Origin: JAGQOZ01 sp041399205
GTDB taxonomy: Bacteria; Planctomycetota; Planctomycetia; Pirellulales; Pirellulaceae
NCBI GenBank assembly: GCA_041399205.1
Contig: JAWKTK010000015.1
Location: 62,001-126,000 of the forward strand
Reading direction: 5' to 3'
DNA length: 64,000 nt
Shown here: positions 1 to 10,007 of the stretch, in pieces
How the letters are laid out: every line of letters begins with the position of its first letter
Position numbering within the stretch: position 1 is the first letter of the stretch
Position numbers and translations under genes: made by a program
The notes under the pieces: model-generated
Seen by the model: only the letters and a program-made list of their open reading frames with translations
What the model was told of the DNA's origin: nothing
Database searches by the model: none

Positions 1-3000
1 GAAAATCCGTCCGCCGGCGTGTAGGCGAACATTCCCGGCGACACCATCTTCAGCATACCAGCCAACGGCGGGCCGGAGATCACGACACTCAGCGACAAAC
101 TATCCACATCATGATCATTGCCCAAAAGTTCTTCGGCAGAAATCAGCGTGGTCATTCCCGCGGCCACCGACTTCACATCGGCTTGTGCGACCGGAGCGTC
201 GTTCGAAGCGATCACGGACAATTGCACTTCGGCCACATCGGAGATTCGATCACCATCTACAATTCGATATGACAAGGTGTCGGTGCCGTTAAAATTATCG
301 TCAGGGCGATAGCGATATCCGCCCGAAGTCTCGGTCAACGAACCGTGCGTGGGGCCCGAAACAATTTCCACCTGCGCGTTGGCGTGACGTGCTTGTCATT
401 GCGAAGAAGCCGAGACGTCAGTACCGTCACGCTATGATCTTCCACCGTGAACACTCGATCTGCATTCACCACTGGCAACTGCACATCTTCTGCCACCATC
501 ACATGCGCTGTCACCGCAGCCGAATCTTTTCGGCCATCGGTAACGCGATATTCAAACGCATCTTGCCCAGAAAATCCAGAGTCGGGACGATATTCAAACG
601 AACCATCACTACGTTGTACCAGTTGGCCATGTTTCGGAGACACCGTGATCTTCACTGACAATTCTGTGTCATCCACATCGCTGGCGTTGACCAATAGTTC
701 CTCCACAGAAATCGTGCGAGGCTGTGATTCCTTGGCGTCCAGCGTCACGTCGCTTGCCGTAGGCGCGTCATTGGTTGCCAAAACGTGAATTTTGACTTCC
801 GCTTCATTGGAATAGGAATGTCCATCAAACAATCGGTAGGTCAACAGATCGATACCGCTAAACTCTTGGTCAGAAAGATAGCGGAATTCGCCTGGCCTGA
901 CTTCCTGGATCGAACCGTGAGCAGGTCCGGACACAATTTGCACGGTCAGCGGGTCGGCATCGGCATCGACATCGTTTCGCAACAAGCGAGAAGCATTGAA
1001 GTGAAGCGCATGATCTTCCACTGTGGCCAACACGTCGTTACCGGCAACGGGTGCCACGTTTCCATCTTCAACACGAATCTGCAATGTTGTTTCGGCAGAG
1101 TATCGCTTGCCATCAAACGCCTGATAAACCAGTGAATCTTCGCCGACAAACCCAGCGTTCGGCCGATAAGTCCAACTGCCGTCCGTGTTTTGCGTCAACG
1201 AACCATGCTTGGTCGCTTCGACAATGCGAACCGACAGCACATCACCGTCTGGATCCAAATCATTGGCCAACAGTTGGCTGGATGTGACAATCAAGGCCTG
1301 CGTGTTGTCGGTGGTTAACGAATCTGAATTCGCTTGGGGCGTATCATTGGAAGACAAGACGTAGATCGTGGCCGTAGCAAGATTGGACAACTGCCCTCCA
1401 TCGCTGACTAGGTAAGTAAAGCTGTCCGTGCCAAAGAAGTCTTCTTCGGGAACATAAGTCAATGAACCATCGGTATTCATTCGCAGCGAACCGTTGGCTG
1501 TGGTCGAAACCAACGTGAAGGCCAATTCGCTTCCTTCCGCATCGGAATCATTTCGTAGCAATCGATTTACCTGCAGCGTCAACGAATGATCTTCCACCGT
1601 GGCAAACCGATCGTCCTGCGCCACCGGTGCATCGTTTACGGCCACAACGTCAACGGTGACAGTCACTTCGTTGGAACGAACTGCTCCTTGCTGAATCATG
1701 TAGGTAAACGAATCTTGTCCGTAGAAATTCGCATTGGGAGTGTAGCGGTAAGTGCCATCGTGCATCACTTCCAGCGAACCATGCGACACATTCGAAATGA
1801 CCTCAATCTGTGGCGCAATCGACTTGAACGTCTGGTCGTTGCGCAGTAGCGTGGCCAAGTCAAACGATAGAACTTCGTCTTCGCTTGCCGTCAAGTAATC
1901 AGCAGCCGCGACCAGGGAACCCTGAGGCAACGATTCGGCACCGATATCAATGGTCAACATGGCGGCCGGCAGTTCTTGCTGAGCCAAGAAGTCCTGCACA
2001 GCAGCATACCAATCCGCGGATTCATGGAATCGAGCGGTGTGGCCGGACGGATCGTAGATCACAATACCATCGACAATGGGAGCCAACGTTTCTAGTTGCA
2101 GGCGGAAGAAGTCGTAAGACAGATAGTCAACACCGGTACCTTTGTAGCTTGGCGAAATCCAGGCGTACGTAGGCAGATCAAACTTGGCCGCTTCCGCCAC
2201 GTTTTCCCGTGCATACACGGCCCAATCCATCACATTGCGATTGTGCAACATGCCCGTCTCGCCCATGGGTGTAATGTAGATACGTCCTTCACCCACGTCT
2301 GTCAGGTCGATGGGTGGCCCACCTTCGGTCAGCGACAACTGGAACGAGTCTCGATCTGCATTCACCACATAGTAGTCAACGTATTTCTGCAGACCCGCAG
2401 GGAGCTTTCCGCCAGATTCAACGTCAAAACGCACAATTCGAACGGTATCCAATGACGCAGCCGAATTGTGAAGTGTGTTGGCATCTGCATCCAAGGTTAC
2501 TTGCTGCGGTTCGCCCATTCGATCCGCGTCTTCATACTGGAACGTATACAGCGAAGGATTCACCGAACCCATATAGCTGTAAACCGGTTGTCCACCCAGC
2601 GATTCGCTAACGTCTTCGGTTCGAAATAGTTCGTTACGGTCGTGCCACTGTTGGTAGTCGTTCAGAAACTGGTCCGCGCGAGCCGTATACCATGTTTCCA
2701 GACCGGCAGCTGCGTCCTCGGTCGCTCGAAAATGATTCACCGGATAGGCCCAACTGCGTTCCGGCACAACTCGATACATGCCGAATTCCAAATCAGGCCG
2801 AACCTCATGCGCAATCTTAAAGATCTCCGCAATGTTGTCTCGGCCCGCTTCCGAATTGACGTAGTATTCGTTTTCCAAGTTGAACACAATCGGTCCATCT
2901 TCTGCCGTATGCGTCGAGCTCGCTAAGTGCTGCCGAAACCACGCTTCGTTCAAATGAGAAAAATCGTATTCACCGTTGTTGTAATCAAAGAGATACCAAG

Positions 3001-4078
3001 AGGTCCACAGAGTCGCCTGCGACATGCCAATTTTGGACGTGTCTGGTTTGTTTAATCCCAACTGCCCCAGCAAACTGTCCATGACTTGCAACGATTCGTT
3101 CTTGATCGAACCGACCGAAAGTCCGCCGGAATCAGTTGCCACAATATTCAGTTCCACCGAACCAGTGGCGTCGTCCGCATGCTGCACAATCAACTTTCCA
3201 GCCTGCTGATCGATGGTGATAGATTCGATCAGTTCCGGATGCGAATTCGCTTGGACGGAATAGGTTAACCATTCAGCGCCGTCTTCCGCATCCCAAAACG
3301 CGGCATGCAAGTCGACAATCGTCTGCCCCGGCAACGTTGTTACGTTCGAATCATTGAATCCCAAGAAGATAGGTGCGTCGTTCACCGCATCAATCTGCAC
3401 TTCAAAGGTCTGCACGGTCAGGCCGCCGTGTTGGTCCTGAACTTCGATTGACAAAGCAGCCGTTCCCGAAACGTCGGCATTCGGCTGGAATCGGAGCATA
3501 TAGAATGACGAACTGTTCGCTACCAGCTGCAAATTGTCACTGGCAATCAGATCCTCATTCAACGAACGAGCTGACACGGTCAAGTCACCGGCAGCGGTCT
3601 CTTGATCGCCGATTCGAAACCGCACGTACGATTGCCCGCTGTCTTCGCGAATGCCCTGGTCGGCAATGTCCGTGATGGTGGGTAAATCGTTTACCGATTC
3701 GATCGTCAGATTCAGCTGGAACTCTTCCAATTGGCCGTCCGCGTCCGTAGCGGTGAAGGTCAACACCGTTTCGCCATGCGCGTGATCCGCGTAGTCCAGC
3801 AAGACACTGCCATCATCGCTCAGCGTCAGCTGGTTGAACAACTCGGGATGCGAATTTTCAGTCAGCAAATACTGGATTTCAGCGCCCGGTTGATCATCTA
3901 GCGAAAAATGATCTTCCAGATTCAGCTGAGTCGACTGGGCGTCTTCCAGAACGGTCAGATCCATCGGCACCGCACTGTACAGCACTCGGTCTTCCAGCGG
4001 CATGAAGTCAATCTTGGAGCGTCGCGTCTCCGTAACCGAGCGCGCAGCATTCAACGAAGAAGAGGGAGTCTTGGCCAT
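1..4078 (-). CDS. Giant LEDR-motif surface protein with tandem cadherin-like repeats (partial, one frameshift)
   Basis: Probable secreted adhesin or matrix protein. I place the start at ATG 4078 (MAKTPSSSLN), because about 25 residues later comes PLEDRVLYSAVP, the LEPR/LEDR-type N-terminal motif of planctomycete giant exported proteins. Two cadherin-like modules follow, then a region of roughly 400 residues (about 3000-1960) without repeats. It contains WTSWYLFDYNNGEYDF and FNLENEYYVNSEAGRDN and resembles a glycosidase-type TIM barrel. After that come at least six repeats of about 95 residues with the pattern VEDHS..LLRNDxDxD.....GSL....DGsxxYxPxxxFxGxDxFxY, running off the window. The reading frame shifts near 375-400: the original frame stops at 335, while the next frame continues as NAQVEIVSGPTHGSL and on to base 1. 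One base is missing there, which is more likely a sequence error than gene loss. Function beyond surface structure is unknown. Confidence 0.8.
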
Positions 4079-4530
4079 CATGTTGTCGTTCCAAAGTAAG
4101 CGAATCAAATGACCAGAAGTTCCCACCAGCGTCTGCGGGCCCAGCGCCCGTTCAGACAACCGTTCGCCTTAACCCACCAGAAAGTGGTTGCGGCAAATGT
4201 GGATTTTCTGGAGTATCAACAGCGGACAATCAATGTATTCAAACGTTACTAGCTATCAGGTCTCTTCGGAATCGTAGAACCTGTTTTCCACACCGTCACC
4301 GGACTTGAACAATTTACCGATAGTTTTCCAGAAGTCGCCAACTGGCAAATCGGTCATGCCGGTTAACCTGAGTCACAAGCGTTATTCCGGCATTTCTTAC
4401 AGCCTGCTCTGGCTAGCACTGCCATCATCACCATTGTCGATTGCAATGGCCTCCAGCGAACGTATTTCGTAACCTTGTTTTTTCGTCTCCCCAACATCTA
4501 ATTTTTCGGCATGACACAAGGACAAGAAAG
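4079..4530. other. Intergenic region between divergent giant protein and protease genes
   Basis: No convincing coding region, repeat or hairpin is visible. It must hold the promoters of both divergent genes, but I see no -35/-10 pair that I would defend. An AAGGA Shine-Dalgarno-like element at about 4518-4522 serves the protease start at 4531. Confidence 0.5.
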
Positions 4531-5760
4531 ATGGATCGCAAGCAGCTTGGAATCTGCCTGATATCGCTCGTGGTTGGATGCCTGTTAGCAACCTGCCAAG
4601 ACGCCTTGTGGGAACGCTCCGCCACGGCTCAAACCGACGTCGCGCCGGTAGTAGATCGCTTTCGACCTCGCTTACCCGCATCCAACATCATTCCACCTCC
4701 GTCTCGAACCTCTTCGGAACACTCCGGACGCACCGCTTGGCAAGCGAATTCGACAGACGATTCTTTCACCGAAGAAGATTGGACGCCTGAAGAACGAGTC
4801 AACATTGCGGTTTATGAAAAAGCCAACCGTTCCGTTGTGAACGTTACCACCCGCACCGTTCGACCCGATTCGATGTTCTTTGTCGAAGTGGCCGAAGGCT
4901 CCGGTTCCGGCTTTGTCATTGATACCCAAGGACACGTGCTGACCAACTTGCACGTCATCGAAGGTGCTCGCGAAGTCAAGGTCACGCTCTACAACGGTGA
5001 AACTCGGGAAGCCAACCTGGTTGGCCAAGATCCGGTCAATGATATTGCCGTGCTGCATGTCGACTGCGATCCACAGTGGCTGTATCCGGTGGAATTCGGA
5101 CAGTCCAATCGACTCCGCGTCGGCCAGCGGATCTACGCCATTGGCAATCCCTTCGGTCTAGAACGAACGTTGACTACCGGCATCATCTCCAGCTTGAACC
5201 GTACGCTCCCGTCACGAAATGAACGACAAATGAAGTCGATCATCCAGATTGACGCGGCGTTGAATCGAGGCAATTCGGGCGGCCCGTTGCTGAACGGCAA
5301 GGGGCAACTGATTGGCATGAATTCGGCCATCGCCAGCAACACAGGCCAAAACACCGGCGTTGGTTTTGCCATTCCAGCTAACACCATCGAACGAGTGGTC
5401 CCGCAGCTGATTGCCAATGGACAAGTCATTCGCCCAGAAACCGGGATCACGGTGTTGACCACAGATCGAGGCTTAGTTGTCGCGCAACTGATGCCAGGTG
5501 GTCCCGGTGAACGAGCGGGTTTGCGCGGCTTCCGAGTGGTTCAAGAACAGCGGCAACGAGGCCAATTCGTTTATACTCGCACCGCACTAGACCAAAGCAA
5601 CGCTGACATCATCTTGGCAGTCGATAGCCAGACGGTAACAGATCGAGACGAATTCTTGACGGCGGTCGAACAGAAGCAACCCGGCGAATCGGTCACGCTG
5701 ACCGTAGAACGAGACGGCCAGCCCATCGACGTCACCTTCGAATTATCTTGGCCGCAATAA
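4531..5760 (+). CDS. HtrA/DegP-type S1C serine protease with PDZ domain
   Basis: Periplasmic or surface quality-control protease of 409 aa. A frame upstream is open to 4441, but ATG 4531 follows AAGGA at proper spacing and starts a signal-anchor-like segment (LGICLISLVVGCLLATC), so I prefer it. The trypsin-like domain has a complete triad: His141 in TNLHVIEG, Asp171 in NDIAVLHVD and Ser249 in RGNSGGPL. A single PDZ-like domain follows (about 310-405), with GGPGERAGLRG and the carboxylate-loop-bearing ADIILAVDSQTVTDRDEF. Residues 30-85 are a low-complexity linker. One PDZ is more DegS-like than DegP-like in layout, although planctomycetes carry many such paralogues, so no symbol is assigned. 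Confidence 0.93.
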   Translation: MDRKQLGICLISLVVGCLLATCQDALWERSATAQTDVAPVVDRFRPRLPASNIIPPPSRTSSEHSGRTAWQANSTDDSFTEEDWTPEERVNIAVYEKANRSVVNVTTRTVRPDSMFFVEVAEGSGSGFVIDTQGHVLTNLHVIEGAREVKVTLYNGETREANLVGQDPVNDIAVLHVDCDPQWLYPVEFGQSNRLRVGQRIYAIGNPFGLERTLTTGIISSLNRTLPSRNERQMKSIIQIDAALNRGNSGGPLLNGKGQLIGMNSAIASNTGQNTGVGFAIPANTIERVVPQLIANGQVIRPETGITVLTTDRGLVVAQLMPGGPGERAGLRGFRVVQEQRQRGQFVYTRTALDQSNADIILAVDSQTVTDRDEFLTAVEQKQPGESVTLTVERDGQPIDVTFELSWPQ

Positions 5761-6252
5761 ACCAACCCGGCTGCGAACCGGCGACCATCAAATTCGTTTG
5801 CCCATTTCGCACGTTTCAATCACAATCGATCGAACCACCCTTTGTCGTAACAATGACATTCACCGGTGGTAAGCGAAAAACGCCAAGAAAACGCTCGTGT
5901 GGCGGAATACCGCCATTTCAAAAAGTGCGGATTTTAGTAGTTGCCGGACAGCACTCCCTGATAAGTTCCGGTTCGCCGTGGGGCCATGTCAATTTAGGAA
6001 GACCAGGATGGATGACCTACAGGCACCGTGATTCACATTTTTGAACTTTCCACTTGAGGTTAAATGCAGATGAACTTCCTAGCAAAATTCAGTTGGCGCC
6101 CTTCGGGCATTCGGGCATGATCAAGCTGCCAAAGTCTTATTAGCGCTCGGCGTCAACTTCCACAACGCCGACGCGCGACCGGCAGGTTTTCGTGGACTCT
6201 GCGGATGTCATCATTTGGCAGGTACAGGCATACAATTAAATGGCTGGGTAAG
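5761..6252. other. Intergenic region, mostly featureless
   Basis: Contains a short palindrome TGGCGGAATACCGCCA at about 5900-5915 that is not followed by a T run and is therefore not a clear terminator. From about 6160 onward it overlaps the first copy of the imperfect duplication described separately. The short open frames are not supported by family resemblance. Confidence 0.45.
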
Positions 6253-6700
6253 ATGAAAGCTTTGTTTTCGTTGACCGTTGTGTTCCTCTTGGCGTTCTCT
6301 GTCCGTGCGGCGGCCGAATCTGTGCCGTTGTTTATTCCGGATCGGGCCCAACGGTTGGACACCGGATGGGTACATACGATCACTCCAAGTTTCACCATCG
6401 GATCAGGGCACTGGGGCCCCGTTCGAATGAACGACTTATTTCGCTTCTATCGAACTAACAGGCCGAATCCAAACATCCTTGATTTAGCGTGGGACTTGAA
6501 GCGTCGACCCCCACAATGCTGACGCGCGACTTCCGCCAGGTTTTCTGGACCTCCGCGGATGTCACATTTGGCAGGGACAGGCATAACAACTTAAATGGCT
6601 GGGTAAGATGAAAGCTTTGTTTTCGTTGAGCGTTGGTTCCTCATGGCGTTCTCGCCGTGCAGCGGCCGAATCTGGCCGTTGTTTATTCCGGACTTACATC
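6163..6700 (+). repeat. Imperfect direct duplication of a gene start (two copies, offset 355 bp)
   Basis: A block of roughly 200 bp occurs twice. The best preserved part is a 37-bp perfect match at 6238-6274 and 6593-6629, covering the TGGCTGGGTAAG leader and the start codons ATG 6253 and ATG 6608. On both sides the copies still align (for example GCCGACGCGCGACC with GCTGACGCGCGACT, and GCGGCCGAATCTG with the same string) but with many one-base gaps. The duplicated piece encodes the signal peptide MKALFSL of the dockerin protein that follows. Confidence 0.8.
6253..6522 (+). pseudogene. Truncated first copy of the dockerin/PEP-CTERM gene start
   Basis: Ninety codons beginning MKALFSLTVVFLLAF, a good signal peptide ending around RAAAES, then VPLFIPDRAQRLDTGW and a stop at 6522. 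It is the better preserved of the two copies of this gene start, because the second copy at 6608 loses the hydrophobic core through small indels. No recognisable domain follows the signal peptide. It is either a genuine partial duplication or an assembly chimera. Confidence 0.5.
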
Positions 6701-7670
6701 ATATCGAAGAAAGACCCAACGGTCTTCTTGGACGCAATGAAGGTGCGCGGTATTCCGGATGGGGACGTACATACAAACCTTGATGGCACCTTCGGACTCT
6801 GACAGTCCGTTGGAGGTCACCCATGTCGGCTGGAATGATCGTGAAGCGGACGGATTGCTGGACGATGTCCGGGTGGAACTGATTTCCTATAACTGGGCTT
6901 CGAATGAAGCGACGACGTTGATTTCCGCGTTGCTACCCAAAGGAATGGAAGGCGAACTAACCGATTCTGGATGGCGTATCTTTGAAATCCCGCGAACAAT
7001 AATTGCTCCACAACGCGGTGAATACCTTGCACTTCGCTACCAGTTAGAAAATGAAACCGTTATGGCAGTCGCGATGGCTTCTCCCGAACCCGAAGCGTTC
7101 GATCCGCGAGTATCCGGGGTTTCCGGCTGCTTCGAACCAATTGGCCCTGACTCCCAGTGCCTATTGGCGCCGACGGTGATTATTGGTCCGACGCTGTTTG
7201 TCGAATCACTTCCAGGTGACTTCAACCGCAACGAGGAGTTGGACGTCGAGGACGTTCAATTATTGATGAATGACATACAAACGCCCATTAATGTTCCTCG
7301 CTTTGATCTGGACGGAGACAAAGAACTGACGCCGCTTGACTTGCGATTTTGGGTGCACGATTTGCGACGCACCTACTTCGGCGACGCGAACCTAGACGGC
7401 GAGTTTAACAGTGCCGACTTGGTCAACATTTTCGCAGCTGGCGAATATGAAGATGCAATCGAAGGAAATTCGACTTGGGCCACCGGTGATTGGTCGGGCA
7501 ATGGCGAATTCGATAGTGCGGATTTGGTTCTGGCGTTTCAGGATGGCGGGTATGAGTTGGGGCCTCGCGAAGCGGTTCGCAGCGTGCCCGAACCAAATAA
7601 ATCTGCCGCGGCAATCTCGTTTGCAGTTCTGATCGGTTGGCTGGTGCGACGCCGGCGGTTCGTGGCATAG
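6608..7670 (+). CDS. Dockerin type I / PEP-CTERM exported protein, 5' end disrupted
   Basis: The intact reading frame runs from 6759 to 7670 (303 codons), but its first 15 codons look spurious and no signal peptide is attached. The gene's own start is probably the frame-damaged MKALFSL at 6608. The body (about 6810-7200) has no family I recognise. It is followed by two dockerin-like EF-hand pairs (GDFNRNEELDVEDVQLLMND with FDLDGDKELTPLDLRFW, then GDANLDGEFNSADLVNIF with GDWSGNGEFDSADLVLAF) and a classic PEP-CTERM tail: VPEP, a short hydrophobic helix, then RRRR. PEP-CTERM proteins are exported and processed by an exosortase. The last 11 codons lie inside a dispersed repeat, described separately. 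Confidence 0.75.
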
Positions 7671-7763
7671 CACTCACTAAAATTAACGCAGAGGCGCCGA
7701 GAATCGCAGAGGACATGCCTACCACGCGCTTCCTCCTCTGCGACTCTCGGCGCCTCGGCGTTT
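7636..7763 (+). repeat. Composite dispersed repeat, copy 1, with strong hairpin
   Basis: Left part 7636-7667 matches the reverse complement of 60803-60834 at 30 of 32 bases. Right part 7685-7713 and its inverted arm 7734-7762 form a long stem, AACGC.GAGGCGCCGAGA.TCGCAGAGGA, with a loop of about 20 bases. The left arm matches 60713-60741 at 25 of 29 bases. The stem is followed by GTTTTATT, so it may also end transcription of the dockerin gene. Confidence 0.8.
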
Positions 7764-8083
7764 TATTCCCTTCCCGGTCTTGGCGGACGAATTTGCTGGA
7801 CAGCCCCTAACCGCCGAGTACCACTCAGTTTCATGTTTCCCATCATTCGCGAATTTCACGCTGGAGCAATAAAATGCTGGTTGGAAAATGCTGGTTGGTG
7901 CCATCCACTAGGGCGCCAATATCCATCGCTGCGATGCGCTACGTCAGTGTCGGACTTCGAGTAAGTGGATTCGGAGACGCGAACCTGGAGCAGCGGCGCG
8001 CGGACCAGGAACGTTGATGGAGTGGAGCGAACGCTAACGTTGGACGCTTCCGAAAAAGTTAAATTCGCGGGCGGCGTCTGTCG
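7764..8083. other. Intergenic region between convergent genes
   Basis: About 320 bp between the ends of the dockerin gene and the minus-strand lyase. A small tandem duplication, ATGCTGGTTGGAAA followed by ATGCTGGTTGG (about 7873-7897), is visible. I see no gene. Confidence 0.4.
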
Positions 8084-9694
8084 TTACCATTCTAACGTCA
8101 GCTGGCTGGCCCCGTTCAGAAACGTCCGCACGATACTCGTAGATGGCTGTGCGACTTCGAATTCAGGAAAGTATTCACAAGGCACGATCGCCGCGGATTC
8201 TGCTTCGCACAAGATCGTTTGCGAACCAACGGATAGTGTCAGGCGATTCGTTTGATTCGCGGTAATTTGGGGGTGAAGAATGAATCGGGCCTTGGCCGTT
8301 GGATAACCGCCTTCCAGTGCGTCGTAAATGCTGATTTTGTTCGAACCAAAAGTCCACGTTCGAACATGCGTAATCGGCGAACGCAGAAACCGATATCCGT
8401 TGTGACTGGCCACAATCGTGATTTCGTCCGCCGACTCGTCAATCGAATGCAGTACCGGTGTGGCTCGCCGAGCAACTCGGAAGCTGCCCCACACTTCGGA
8501 AGAATCGGCGTCATCTACTTCCACGGTGCTGTGCGCTGCGGTGGATCGCTGGAATTCTCGTAGTTCACCCGGCGCATAAATCGAGGTTCCGGAGTTCACA
8601 ATCATTCGTTGGCCGAACAGCGATAGTTCAAACGAGAGCGTGTCGGCATGAGCGTGTCCCGGTTGGTACGCGGGGCCTACGTGAGCCAAATCCAGCAGCG
8701 CAACATAGTTGTCCGTTTGGACGCGGACATATCCTGATTCGGCCAGGTGGGTGACGCCGTTCCCAGGTGGCGCGGGCAATGCCAATTCTAGTCGGCCAGC
8801 GTAGTCCATCAGTTCGAGTGGTTCGCAGGCGACGCCAAATGCCGCATCGTTAAAGAACGAAATCTGCTGGTCAGGATGACACATGGTTGTCAGCCACGAT
8901 AGCATGCGGCTGGCCACCGACTTCCAGTGTTCCAACCGGTTTTGAACGGCAGGCAGGTCGGGTGCGGTGCGAGCTAAATTGATCAAATCCAATACGTCTT
9001 CCAAAATGATGGAATGGTACATTGGGCTGAGTTCAAAATGGCCGCCATCCGCCAAGATCTGTTCGTCTAGCTGTTGGTCCAAAATCCGCAGGCCCAGCTC
9101 AAGCCAACGGTCTCCTTCTTCCTGACCGAAAAAGATTCCGGCAAACACCAGCGCTTTGGCGTTGGCCAAAAGATGATTTGCCAAGAGATGATATTCCAGC
9201 AACGGCACCAACGCGCGAACTTGAACCGCCAAATTGTGCAGCGCTGTTGAATCCAGAGTTTGATTTTCGCAATGCCATTTGATCCAGTTCACAATCCGCA
9301 ACGACAACGGGTAAGGCTCCCAGCCGACACCGACCAGCGGCGGATTTTCTTCGATCCAGCGACGTACCAGATTCTGTTGCCAGGCGAGACGTTGGTGGTG
9401 GTTCGCTGCCACCAGATCGTCAAAGTAATGCAAGTTGTAGCGAACCAAGTAGGCCATGTCCAAACGGTTCCAATCCGCCGGTTCGGCCACCGTGTGGACT
9501 TGGGTAAACACGCGCAGTTGATGTTCTGCCACCAATGATGCTTTTCGTCTACACGGGATGACCCAATTGTCTCGGCGAATCCGCATGGCAGGTGGCGGCG
9601 AACAATCAGGCCGAAGTTTGCAGATTTTTCGCCATATTCGGTTTGTAACCTGAATCGGCTTGAGGTAGCGACATGTTCGAACGAACTTCATCAT
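8084..9694 (-). CDS. Heparinase II/III-family polysaccharide lyase-like protein
   Basis: A 536-residue protein with the two-part layout of this family: an alpha-helical toroid (about 60-300) containing NHLLANAKALVFAG and GGHFELSPMYHSIILEDVLDL, then a beta-sandwich domain (about 330-536) with the family's GHAHADTLSFEL and STAAHSTVEVDD. The paired histidines and tyrosines of these stretches are those used by characterised heparinase II/alginate lyase members. No clear signal peptide is seen, as is usual for the subgroup linked to capsule or exopolysaccharide loci. Its neighbours (WecA-like transferase, esterase, glycosyltransferase) fit a role in trimming or recycling an acidic polysaccharide. 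The substrate cannot be read from sequence. Confidence 0.85.
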   Translation of the reverse strand: MMKFVRTCRYLKPIQVTNRIWRKICKLRPDCSPPPAMRIRRDNWVIPCRRKASLVAEHQLRVFTQVHTVAEPADWNRLDMAYLVRYNLHYFDDLVAANHHQRLAWQQNLVRRWIEENPPLVGVGWEPYPLSLRIVNWIKWHCENQTLDSTALHNLAVQVRALVPLLEYHLLANHLLANAKALVFAGIFFGQEEGDRWLELGLRILDQQLDEQILADGGHFELSPMYHSIILEDVLDLINLARTAPDLPAVQNRLEHWKSVASRMLSWLTTMCHPDQQISFFNDAAFGVACEPLELMDYAGRLELALPAPPGNGVTHLAESGYVRVQTDNYVALLDLAHVGPAYQPGHAHADTLSFELSLFGQRMIVNSGTSIYAPGELREFQRSTAAHSTVEVDDADSSEVWGSFRVARRATPVLHSIDESADEITIVASHNGYRFLRSPITHVRTWTFGSNKISIYDALEGGYPTAKARFILHPQITANQTNRLTLSVGSQTILCEAESAAIVPCEYFPEFEVAQPSTSIVRTFLNGASQLTLEW

Positions 9695-10007
9695 TGACTA
9701 TGACAACCCTGAATATTCTAGAATTCCCTTCAATTCTATGCTGATTCTCCAGGCAGCGAGATGCGTTTCATTGACGAAATCAGCTTTCCAAGTTTAAATG
9801 TGGAACGTTCGTGCAGGGCCTAACGGTTCGATTGCACGTTGATTCGAATATTCTGGTCGTCAGCGATAGCATTTTGCCCTGTGGATTTCCGAACGAACGT
9901 TATAAGTCCAATTTCGTAGGAAAGGAAACCGTCGCCGTGCTTTGGCATGGAAATGGCAGTAGTCCCTGGTCTTCCCATCTCTTTTTTGCTCAACCAAAAG
10001 CTGGTTC
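9695..10007. other. Intergenic region between divergent genes
   Basis: About 310 bp that must carry the promoters for the lyase (minus) and the WecA-like gene (plus). No repeat, RNA or defensible promoter motif was recognised. Confidence 0.4.

Noticed and set aside
118..4099. Plus-strand open frames opposite the tandem-repeat protein
   Set aside because: Low-complexity shadows of the minus-strand repeats, with no family resemblance.
4330..4370. Possible sigma-54 promoter (TGGCAAATCGGTCATGC) upstream of the HtrA-like gene
   Set aside because: The GG and GC pairs are 12 bases apart rather than 10, so it does not fit the sigma-54 -24/-12 spacing.
5900..5915. Short palindrome TGGCGGAATACCGCCA as a terminator
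   Set aside because: It is about 140 bases past the protease stop and lacks a T run.
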